Part shown: piece by piece, positions 1 through 6,668 of the stretch | Layout: each line of letters opens with the position of its first letter | Position numbering within the stretch: position 1 is the first letter of the stretch | Assembly: GCA_031283795.1 (NCBI GenBank) | Contig: JAITBB010000095.1 | Span: 1-21,244 of the forward strand | DNA from: Rickettsiales bacterium | Lineage (GTDB): Bacteria; Pseudomonadota; Alphaproteobacteria; Rickettsiales; UBA1997 | Direction: 5' to 3' | Length of the DNA: 21,244 bases | Position numbers and translations under genes: made by a program | Notes under the pieces: generated by a model | Told to the model about the DNA's origin: nothing | Seen by the model: only the letters and a program-made list of their open reading frames with translations | Database searches by the model: none

Positions 1-2956
1 GACTATATCTCATCAGCAGAGAGCCTAGTTCTCTTCCAGCCATATCACCATGGCTAGCTATGCTGGAATTCAAATAGCTCAGCCGAACGGATGGTCTCAG
101 AGAATAGAATCCATTGACATGAAGTCTATAGCCCAGTTCCAGGGCTAGACCAACATCCTGGGAACTATATTTCCCAGAGGACGAACTAGTCCCATTGGCA
201 CCATGGCCATAGTAGAGAAGAGTGTTTACAGATAGACCAGCTATGGAGCCAATTCTACCCTGGATTCCAGCCTCTACCATGGAACTATTCAGTTTTCCGA
301 CCGAATCATTGGGACCCTCTCCCTCCAGAGAACCACTAAGCCTGTTGACAGATAGAAAGACAGATAGAGAATAGTTCCTTTCTAGAAGGAGACCATAGCC
401 TAGAGAAACACCTCCAATATTTACCCTGGATAATCCGCCATCATAGCTGAGCCCATCATAGCTCATCTCAACCCGATATGTTCTATTCTCATTGGCTAAC
501 ACTTCCCTGGTGATTCTCGAGAATATGGCTCTCGAGCTGGAAAAAAGAACCTTAGCCATTCTCCTATCCACATTCTCTGGAGAAATGGCACTTTCCTCCG
601 GAGCATTCTGAACCTCTCTCTGTTCACCTCTATTTTCAATTCCTCTGGTCTCTTCACTCTCTCCGGATACCTCCTCCGTGAACCGGAGATCTCTGGACAC
701 ATCCTCTGTGAACCCCTCAGAGTCATCTAGAGACAGATTCTTCATCACCGCCACCGTTTCATCCGACAATGCTGTTATCTCTGGCTGTTCGTTCTCATCT
801 CTATACTCTGCACTCCCAGTGTCGTCATCGTTTTCCCGTTCATTCACTTCGGCCTCTGGAGAATTCACTCCAGAGAGTCTATTTTCATATATTTTCAGAA
901 TATCTTCCTCTGCCTGCAGTCCTCTCGGATACACTCTCTTTTCTGCTCCATCTATATTTTCTCCCCTATCTTCTCCGACTATATTTTTCCTCCCATCTTC
1001 TCCAGCTATATTTTTCATCAGAACATTTCTCAGAGAACTGGTGAGCGACCCGGTGCCATTCCTGGAATAGACCCCAGAAAAAATATCACTCGCCATATAG
1101 GAATTTTTCCCTCTAAAGACATCTCCATTTGGAAATGTAAGTAGCCAACCGTCGGGATCATACTTTGCTCTGCCATGGAACAGAGCACCGTCGAAGGTGG
1201 CATCATCAAAACTGGCAGTTTCTGTATTATTGAATCTAATGGAATATCCGCCTCTATCGAGCAGAATAATTTCCAAATCATCGTCTCCGACTATCTCATT
1301 ATCCCTGAACCTTCCTCTAATGGCAACTCCATCCGGCGTTATATGAACCCCCTCGGACAACTTCATATTGGCGACCATGGGAGTACTGCTGGCAAAACGT
1401 CCAAACTCTAGAGATCCGTCAGGTTGAAAATGTATTCTATAGGAGGAATGATCCTGGTTACCCACAAAATCGAATAATACAGAAGATGACCATACATATG
1501 CACAGACAAAGACTGATATTATTGGTAATTTTGCCCACATCGGTAATTCTAACCCAAATAAACTATTGAGTACAGGAAAAGCTACGGAAATACATATAGC
1601 TAGGACAATCGGCTGAGCAGCCGCATATACTCTATGTTCAACCCTGTAGGGAGGATACTCAAAATGAACTCCTCCACGCCTATGTATTACCTCTGCGGGA
1701 TACCCAATAATAATTTTAGCAAAAGAAGTGAAATATGTTCTCAGCTGCTTCAGGGAACCTACGGAAGTCTTGCCATTTACCATCCGGCTGTTACCGTTCG
1801 AAAGAGCAATGGCAGCAGTATTGTCGGAGTTCACGCTGATGCTGGAGACACTTAATGGTAACTTTTTCTTCAAATCCTCATTGGTTTTTGCCTGTCCGTT
1901 CTCCCTCGTTCTATTTTCATATATTCCTAAAACATCTCCCCCCATACCCTGCATCGACAGTTCTCCTGGAGATACCCCTATCCTTACTCTATACTCCCCA
2001 CTTTCCCTATTTCCATCTATCATATTATCTATCAGAGCATCTCTCAGGGAACCGACGAACAACCTGGTGCCATTCTTGAAATAGTCCCCGAAAAGAGGAG
2101 TATCATTTACCATGTAAGAACTCCTCCCTCTGAGGGTGAAGGCATCCCCATTGGGAAATGTAAGTCGCCAATCGTCGGGATCATACTTCGCTCTACTATG
2201 AAACAGAACACTGTCGAAGGTAGCATCATCAAAACTGGCAGTTTCTGTATTGTTGAATCTGATGGAATATCCATTTCTATCGAGCAGAATAACCTCCAGA
2301 TCATCGTCTCCGACTATCTCATCATCCCTGAACTTTCCTCTAATGGCAACTCCATATGGTGTTATATGAACCCCTTCAGACAATCTTTTCGACAGGATCC
2401 AGAAGGAATCACGGACAAAATGTCCAAATTCCAGAGATCTATCCGATTGGGAATATATCCGCTGATAGAATGGAATACCTCTCATATGTGCCAAAAATGG
2501 AGGACAAGCCACAGCGAACAGCAAAAATGTACCAGCCAGCATCTTGTAGGCCCCCAATCCTGCCAGGTAAGGTATAGCTGTCACAAGCACAACAATGGTA
2601 CCTACATAAGCGGCTCCAAATATTGCCTGCCTGGTTCCACTGGAAGGATATTCATAGGAAAAAAAACTCTCTTCAAAACCTTTTATCTTTAGGGGGGTTT
2701 TTATCCCTAGGGGATGACAAAAAACGACCTTAAAAAAGGAAGAGATACCTGCTCCTAGAAACTCCAAAAGATTTCCCAGGTACCTCAAAAAGCTCACAGG
2801 AGCTCCGCTATTTAGCACCCAGCCTCCACCGTTTGAAAGGGTGATGGCAGTACCGCTAGAGTTCACACTGACACTAGAAACACTCCATGGTAATTTACCT
2901 GACCAGGCCTCCTGGATAAATAGAAATACAGAAATTAGAATAAAAATTTTTTTCAT
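1..2956 (-). CDS. Autotransporter-like surface protein with duplicated passenger (partial, C-terminus beyond left edge)
   Basis: The frame is open without a stop from an ATG at 2956 to base 1, giving at least 985 residues. Residues 1-20 form a classic signal peptide (Lys-Lys, hydrophobic core, cleavage near AWS-G). Residues 22-365 and 366-709 are two tandem copies of one unit. Each unit has an N-terminal segment with VSS(V/I)SVNS, a paired hydrophobic stretch (about 111-156 and 447-496), and a Gly/Asp/Phe-rich part with MORN-like motifs such as FPNGDxF and ITPxGVAIRG. Residues about 640-800 are an acidic, Glu/Asp/Arg-rich linker. From about 826 alternating aromatic/aliphatic strands (e.g. VSLGYGLLLERNYSLSVFL, LELGYRLHVNGFYSLRPSV) resemble an autotransporter beta-domain. 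About 160 barrel residues are visible of the ~260-280 usual. Inferred role: outer-membrane or secreted host-contact protein. The barrel family assignment rests on pattern, not on a search. The frame and start are secure. Confidence 0.82.
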   Translation of the reverse strand, partial: MKKIFILISVFLFIQEAWSGKLPWSVSSVSVNSSGTAITLSNGGGWVLNSGAPVSFLRYLGNLLEFLGAGISSFFKVVFCHPLGIKTPLKIKGFEESFFSYEYPSSGTRQAIFGAAYVGTIVVLVTAIPYLAGLGAYKMLAGTFLLFAVACPPFLAHMRGIPFYQRIYSQSDRSLEFGHFVRDSFWILSKRLSEGVHITPYGVAIRGKFRDDEIVGDDDLEVILLDRNGYSIRFNNTETASFDDATFDSVLFHSRAKYDPDDWRLTFPNGDAFTLRGRSSYMVNDTPLFGDYFKNGTRLFVGSLRDALIDNMIDGNRESGEYRVRIGVSPGELSMQGMGGDVLGIYENRTRENGQAKTNEDLKKKLPLSVSSISVNSDNTAAIALSNGNSRMVNGKTSVGSLKQLRTYFTSFAKIIIGYPAEVIHRRGGVHFEYPPYRVEHRVYAAAQPIVLAICISVAFPVLNSLFGLELPMWAKLPIISVFVCAYVWSSSVLFDFVGNQDHSSYRIHFQPDGSLEFGRFASSTPMVANMKLSEGVHITPDGVAIRGRFRDNEIVGDDDLEIILLDRGGYSIRFNNTETASFDDATFDGALFHGRAKYDPDGWLLTFPNGDVFRGKNSYMASDIFSGVYSRNGTGSLTSSLRNVLMKNIAGEDGRKNIVGEDRGENIDGAEKRVYPRGLQAEEDILKIYENRLSGVNSPEAEVNERENDDDTGSAEYRDENEQPEITALSDETVAVMKNLSLDDSEGFTEDVSRDLRFTEEVSGESEETRGIENRGEQREVQNAPEESAISPENVDRRMAKVLFSSSRAIFSRITREVLANENRTYRVEMSYDGLSYDGGLSRVNIGGVSLGYGLLLERNYSLSVFLSVNRLSGSLEGEGPNDSVGKLNSSMVEAGIQGRIGSIAGLSVNTLLYYGHGANGTSSSSGKYSSQDVGLALELGYRLHVNGFYSLRPSVRLSYLNSSIASHGDMAGRELGSLLMRYS
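830..1861 (-). repeat. Tandem intragenic repeat, unit 2 (~1.03 kb)
   Basis: This is the second copy, residues 366-709, directly adjoining unit 1. The best conserved stretch lies at about 1080-1360, matching about 2100-2380. The last third has diverged into the acidic linker, where an IYENR remnant at residues 689-693 still marks the unit's end. The duplication has been kept in frame. Confidence 0.88.
953..1016 (-). repeat. 27-bp minisatellite in the linker of the surface protein
   Basis: About 2.4 direct copies of a 27-bp unit start at 953, 980 and 1007, each beginning TATATTTT on the plus strand. In the protein this gives three 9-residue repeats of the form N-I-x-G-x-x, starting NIAGEDGRK, NIVGEDRGE and NIDGAEKRV. 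The period keeps the frame, so copy number changes would alter linker length only. Confidence 0.75.
1862..2893 (-). repeat. Tandem intragenic repeat, unit 1 (~1.03 kb)
   Basis: This is the first copy, residues 22-365 of the surface protein. It aligns in frame with unit 2 at 830-1861. Landmarks recur 341-344 residues apart: L22-P23 and L366-P367, E194 and E535 of the EGVHITP motif, G216 and G557 of the GDDDLE motif, and I345 and I689 of the IYENR motif. The central MORN-like part is nearly identical in both copies at protein and DNA level. The hydrophobic hairpin keeps its character but not its sequence. Confidence 0.9.
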
Positions 2957-3012
2957 TAATTATAAGCAGACATGTTCTCTCACCATAGGGTGACCAAACA
3001 GTTCCTATAGGA

Positions 3013-3041
3013 ATGATACAACAAAATAAGCTCTCCGTCAA
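3013..3041 (-). promoter_or_regulatory. Candidate sigma70 promoter of the surface protein gene
   Basis: On the minus strand TTGACG (3036-3041) is followed after 17 bp by TATCAT (3013-3018). Transcription would start near 3006, about 50 nt before the ATG at 2956. No strong Shine-Dalgarno sequence sits close to that ATG. Confidence 0.55.
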
Positions 3042-3126
3042 TAGCCAGTCACAGCGCACAGCGCTTATGATACCGCGACCCCAGGCCTTCTCCTAAATTA
3101 ATCCTCCATTATAGAATTTAATTTCT

Positions 3127-4428
3127 CTAGCGCTCTAGTAGAGCAAGTTCATTTTCTATAAATTGACCCAGCTTTTCACATATATCAGCCACTGGTATGC
3201 TCGTTGGGTAGTCTCCCTTCACATTGCCGTATTTCAGCTCAACATTGCCCATAGAAAGACACCTGTTTGAGATAATCACCACTATAGGAGCAGCGATGAG
3301 ATCAGAATTCGCAAATTTAGAGCCGGCGCCCTCTTCACCGTCGTCAAGGATAGTATCTATCCCCAGACTACACAGACCGTGGTAAATCTTGCTTGAAGTC
3401 AACATAATATTCTCAGAATTCCCTATGGTCATAATGTGAACCCTATATGGAGCCACCAGCATATTCCACACCGCGCCATTCGCATCGGCGGCCAACCGCT
3501 GTTCCATAATGGAAGCCATGGTGCGGCTTATTCCGATTCCATAGCATCCCATCACCGGGTTGCGTCTTCCACCAGTTTCATCGCTGTAGAAAACACTCAT
3601 TGACTCGCTGTATTTGGTTCCTAGCTGAAATATATTACCAATTTCCACACCGCGAGCCTCCCTCAACTTTTTCCCACACTTTGGACAGAGAACATTCTCA
3701 CCGTTTCCCCCAGAATTTTCCAGCGCCTCACTGTTGCATTTGTATTCGCAGGAGGCACAGATATATATTTTATCCTCTCCCATCGGGCTGATCATCTGAA
3801 ATTCATGGGACACCCTACCTCCCATATCTCCAACTGGAGCAACCACCTCTATGATGTCAACCAGACCAACTTTTTTGTATATCAGATGATAGGCCTTTAG
3901 CATTTCTCCATAGAATTCCTCCAGACTCCCATCGGAGCTATGGAAAGAATAGGCATCTTTCATTATAAATTCTCGACACCTTATCAGACCGGCTCTCACT
4001 CTCAGCTCATCTCTATACTTTGTCTGCATCTGATACAGTGCAAACGGCAATTGCCTATAGCTCTGGAGAAATGATCTAACATAGTCACAGATAATCTCCT
4101 CGTGAGTCGGGTTCAGAACACTATTTATTCCCCCTCTCGTTTTAAACTTTAGGAGCGCATCCACAGAATCATATCTATTACTTTCGATCCACAGACTGGC
4201 CGGCGAGACCACAGGCATAAGCACCTCTTGGCAACCTAATTTGTTCATCTCTCGACCCATGATCGTCTCTATATTCTTGAGGACTCTGAGACCTAGCGGG
4301 CTGATGGTATATACGCCTGCCCCTGTCTGATGCACATAACCACCCCTTACGGAGAACTGGTGCCCTAGTGTCTCTGCACTCTCTGGAGCCTCCCGTAGGG
4401 TCCTTATAAGCAATTTTTCCAATCTCAT
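3127..4428 (-). CDS. proS: Prolyl-tRNA synthetase, short form
   Basis: This class IIa synthetase charges tRNA-Pro with proline in the cytosol. At 433 residues it matches the short form usual in Alphaproteobacteria, without the ~180-residue editing insertion of the ~570-residue bacterial enzyme. Visible elements are the TxE loop in NPTHEE (T108, E110), motif 2 starting at R139 (RDELRVRAG...REFIMKDAYSF), SHEF at 207-210 and motif 3 at 291-302 (PVMGCYGIGISR). Motif 2 normally reads RPR; here Val replaces Pro. A paired CxxC (C224/C227 and C248/C251) could bind zinc at the place where the editing insertion would sit. The C-terminal ~115 residues form the anticodon-binding domain. The ATG at 4428 is preceded by a run of seven G (4437-4443) with 8-nt spacing, a plausible ribosome binding site. 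Confidence 0.96.
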   Translation of the reverse strand: MRLEKLLIRTLREAPESAETLGHQFSVRGGYVHQTGAGVYTISPLGLRVLKNIETIMGREMNKLGCQEVLMPVVSPASLWIESNRYDSVDALLKFKTRGGINSVLNPTHEEIICDYVRSFLQSYRQLPFALYQMQTKYRDELRVRAGLIRCREFIMKDAYSFHSSDGSLEEFYGEMLKAYHLIYKKVGLVDIIEVVAPVGDMGGRVSHEFQMISPMGEDKIYICASCEYKCNSEALENSGGNGENVLCPKCGKKLREARGVEIGNIFQLGTKYSESMSVFYSDETGGRRNPVMGCYGIGISRTMASIMEQRLAADANGAVWNMLVAPYRVHIMTIGNSENIMLTSSKIYHGLCSLGIDTILDDGEEGAGSKFANSDLIAAPIVVIISNRCLSMGNVELKYGNVKGDYPTSIPVADICEKLGQFIENELALLER

Positions 4429-4782
4429 AGGCGGTACCCCCCCTGTTTCGCCCTCAGACTACAACTACCATTTAAATTGTCAAACCGCTATCCCCGCAAT
4501 TCAATAAATTCCCAGTGGAGCGGACCATTGACGATACACATCCCAGGATCCAGAGAGACACTTTTTTCTCTGCGGAATAGATATGAGTCCCCTGGTCCAG
4601 AGGTAAATCTAGCGCATCGGAAACATACCCTAGCACTACTCAAAGCCGAATTACTGCCAGAGTTTGAAAACCAAATGGCCCCTGTCGTTAGCCTCACACC
4701 ATCTCTCTCTGTCCTCAATAGTAAGAATAGTGACCACAATCCTACGGCTATACTCTATAGTCAAAGATCCACCCAGAGAGTT
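4429..4782. other. 354-bp stretch without a recognisable gene
   Basis: Three overlapping short frames cross this stretch: 4488-4739 on the minus strand (83 codons, TTG start, no ribosome binding site), a plus-strand frame at 4477-4809, and a minus-strand frame that continues after the stop of the 43-residue peptide. None resembles a family I know. Possible proS promoter elements sit at its left end. It may be decayed coding sequence or a spacer. Confidence 0.5.
4456..4483 (-). promoter_or_regulatory. Possible proS promoter
   Basis: On the minus strand a perfect TTGACA (4478-4483) stands 16 bp before TAGTCT (4456-4461). The -35 matches consensus fully but the -10 matches in only three positions, so this is a weak call. 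It lies about 30 bp upstream of proS. Confidence 0.3.
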
Positions 4783-4914
4783 TCATTGTTTGTGTATCAA
4801 TCTTCGTAGACTCCTAACTCCGCGCCACCATTTCCTGAGGACATAGCCACGGCTGAATCCGGAGAGCAGGATAACCACCAGAGACAGACCCAAAAACATG
4901 ACAACCGAAGACAT
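4783..4914 (-). CDS. Small single-span membrane peptide, 43 residues, unassigned
   Basis: The ATG at 4914 lies 13 bp after the stop of the phosphoethanolamine-transferase-like gene, on the same strand. The product has an N-terminal hydrophobic span (about residues 4-18, VVMFLGLSLVVILLS) followed by a strongly basic tail with several Arg and Lys and a WW pair. This is the pattern of a small inner-membrane protein with a cytoplasmic C-terminus. The stop TGA overlaps another ATG (ATGA), but that frame ends after 12 codons. The ribosome binding site is weak and I cannot name a family. It may be a real cotranscribed small protein or a chance frame. Confidence 0.35.
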   Translation of the reverse strand: MSSVVMFLGLSLVVILLSGFSRGYVLRKWWRGVRSLRRLIHKQ

Positions 4915-4927
4915 GTTCAACCGTCGA

Positions 4928-6559
4928 CTATATCCTGCAGCTCCTAAATAGGTCAAGATTTTTATCGTATTGTTTACTCTCTATGTTGAACAGACCAAGT
5001 AGAGAGTGGAATATATTGTCGTGGGAGAGTTTCTCGCTAAGTTTATTCCTCAGACAGCTTTCACTGACGCGGAATCCCTGTCCGGAGCCACTAGAGAACC
5101 ATAACAGCATTGGTACTCTGGTAACATACTCGTTGGCCTCTTCATAGGCCATGGAATGACCCCATAGGCCGTCCTCGCCCAGCCCATAGCCATGATCCGA
5201 CACGTAGATCAGCACTATATTATGGTCCTTTACTCCCTTTTTCAACATGTTTATCACCCTACCAACATTGTAACTACTATAGTAAAGGGTATTATCATAG
5301 CTGTTTACAGCCTCCACCAGAGAACACCGGCCGGAACCGCCACCACATACCGGCGTGAATCTCCCAAAATTTGCCGGATATCTTCTATAGAATGGCTCCT
5401 GACTGCCGGTCTGGTTCAAAACTATCACAGTATTACGCCCCTTCAGCTGTTTAATGTCTCTATTCAGAGCAATCAATAGGGATTTATCCAGACCACTTTT
5501 ATCCATTTTCATAGTTGATAGGTACTCGCCTTTAGCACATAGACCCAGACAGCCCCCTCTGGTACTCCTCCATTTTACATCAAATCCAACATCTCTCAGA
5601 ATATCGAGTAGATTCTCTCCCGTTTTACCACCCAGTGGTCTGAACTTATCTCTACTGAGAGATGAAAATATACAGGGGATACTGTGCACCGCCGACGTTC
5701 CACAGGAACTGACATTTTTATAGCTGATAACATTAAGTTTCTCCAGGGGTTCGTTGGTTTTCTTCCTATAGCCGTTCATGGAGAAATTCTGTGATCTAGC
5801 TGAATTTCCAATCACCAGCACAACCAGATTTTTTCTATTCCCTACCGTTTTACCTCTAATCTTTGCCTTTTGGTCTACAGCACCAGATTTCCTGCGTGTT
5901 AGCATATTTCTTGTCTTAGCCCCACAGAGATAGACAAAATTACCCATATAATTTATGGGCATGAGATAGTTTAGAGTATGAGCATTTCCCACCAGTAGAA
6001 ACGTTCTGGAAACGCGAAAATACAGACTTGGCCCCACCACAAGAGCTATAACGAGTAGAGAAACCGATCCAAAACCAATGTTCGCCATCCAATCTCCAGT
6101 CTCTCTTTCTATCCTAATCACAAAAATCACAAGGAGCGATGGTAGCAGCCCCATATACAGCATATAAAGAACCAACTCTCTGCTAATCAAATTTCCCAGC
6201 AGTTTAGGACCAATCCTAAACACGTTTACCATTGTCATGGAATTAACCTGTATCCTATAGATATTCATCAGGTAGAGACACAGCGAGTTGGTCATTAGAA
6301 TCAGAACACTGAGCACCTTTGTACTCCAACCATGGAAGAGAGCCGCAAAAACAATATTCAACAGCATTATGGCAAGCAGATAGAACAGTGGGAGCAGTAG
6401 GTGGAGCAACAGCTGTGAGACCATAGGCCTCCTCTGCAGAAAATACCTTAGGAAGGGCCCACTATAGAGGGCAAGATTCAATAGAGTAAATAGCTGTATG
6501 TAGATCTGTTGCGAAACTTTCAGTCTCCAATCAACAATCTTCTTGATCCTGTTAAACAT
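4928..6559 (-). CDS. Phosphoethanolamine transferase-like membrane protein (EptA/MCR fold) with lost catalytic residues
   Basis: This 543-residue protein has the EptA layout: about five N-terminal membrane spans (within residues 20-185), then a periplasmic alkaline-phosphatase-like domain from about 245. Family landmarks align clearly: SxNGY (260-264), SCGT (285-288), RYP...F.PVC, NSYDN (419-423), SDHG (454-457) and LGEDG (460-464). All six cysteines of the three conserved disulfides are present (C286/C296, C337/C341, C405/C412). Against MCR-1, metal ligands D455, H456 and H468 are kept (MCR-1 D465, H466, H478). The ligand E246 is N252, the Thr285 nucleophile is A290, H390 is N382 and H395 is Q387. 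Known members move phosphoethanolamine to lipid A; this copy probably cannot do so by the usual mechanism. The frame is intact, so it looks repurposed rather than freshly dead. The start ATG follows a promoter candidate. Confidence 0.85.
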   Translation of the reverse strand: MFNRIKKIVDWRLKVSQQIYIQLFTLLNLALYSGPFLRYFLQRRPMVSQLLLHLLLPLFYLLAIMLLNIVFAALFHGWSTKVLSVLILMTNSLCLYLMNIYRIQVNSMTMVNVFRIGPKLLGNLISRELVLYMLYMGLLPSLLVIFVIRIERETGDWMANIGFGSVSLLVIALVVGPSLYFRVSRTFLLVGNAHTLNYLMPINYMGNFVYLCGAKTRNMLTRRKSGAVDQKAKIRGKTVGNRKNLVVLVIGNSARSQNFSMNGYRKKTNEPLEKLNVISYKNVSSCGTSAVHSIPCIFSSLSRDKFRPLGGKTGENLLDILRDVGFDVKWRSTRGGCLGLCAKGEYLSTMKMDKSGLDKSLLIALNRDIKQLKGRNTVIVLNQTGSQEPFYRRYPANFGRFTPVCGGGSGRCSLVEAVNSYDNTLYYSSYNVGRVINMLKKGVKDHNIVLIYVSDHGYGLGEDGLWGHSMAYEEANEYVTRVPMLLWFSSGSGQGFRVSESCLRNKLSEKLSHDNIFHSLLGLFNIESKQYDKNLDLFRSCRI

Positions 6560-6591
6560 GTTTAAATTCTGATAAAAAATCTCACGACACC

Positions 6592-6619
6592 ATTGTACGG
6601 AGACTCATATTAATTTCAA
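6592..6619 (-). promoter_or_regulatory. Candidate sigma70 promoter of the EptA-like gene
   Basis: On the minus strand TTGAAA (6614-6619) is followed after 16 bp by TACAAT (6592-6597). Transcription would start near 6585, about 26 nt before the ATG at 6559. It lies in the 109-bp gap after ileS. Confidence 0.5.
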
Positions 6620-6668
6620 TCATATTTAAACCTCTCGTCTATCCAAGCCCGTAGGGATGGCGAGAAAC

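Noticed and set aside
1030..1281. Short minus-strand frames at 496-726, 1030-1281 and 2107-2304 as fragments of a broken gene
   Set aside because: They are in other frames. The true frame is open from 2956 to base 1, so the region is not a pseudogene.
678..2692. Several plus-strand open frames of 70-164 codons opposite the surface protein gene
   Set aside because: They lie antisense to the single 985-codon minus-strand frame. The resemblance between them only reflects the duplication of that gene.
3052..3064. AGCGC-ACA-GCGCT inverted repeat after proS as a terminator
   Set aside because: The stem is only 5 bp and no T tract follows on the proS strand. It may be structural but cannot be called.
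4783..4788. TGA read as tryptophan, joining the 43-residue peptide to the following open stretch
   Set aside because: recG and rph end in TGA, and Trp is encoded by TGG throughout, so the standard code holds.
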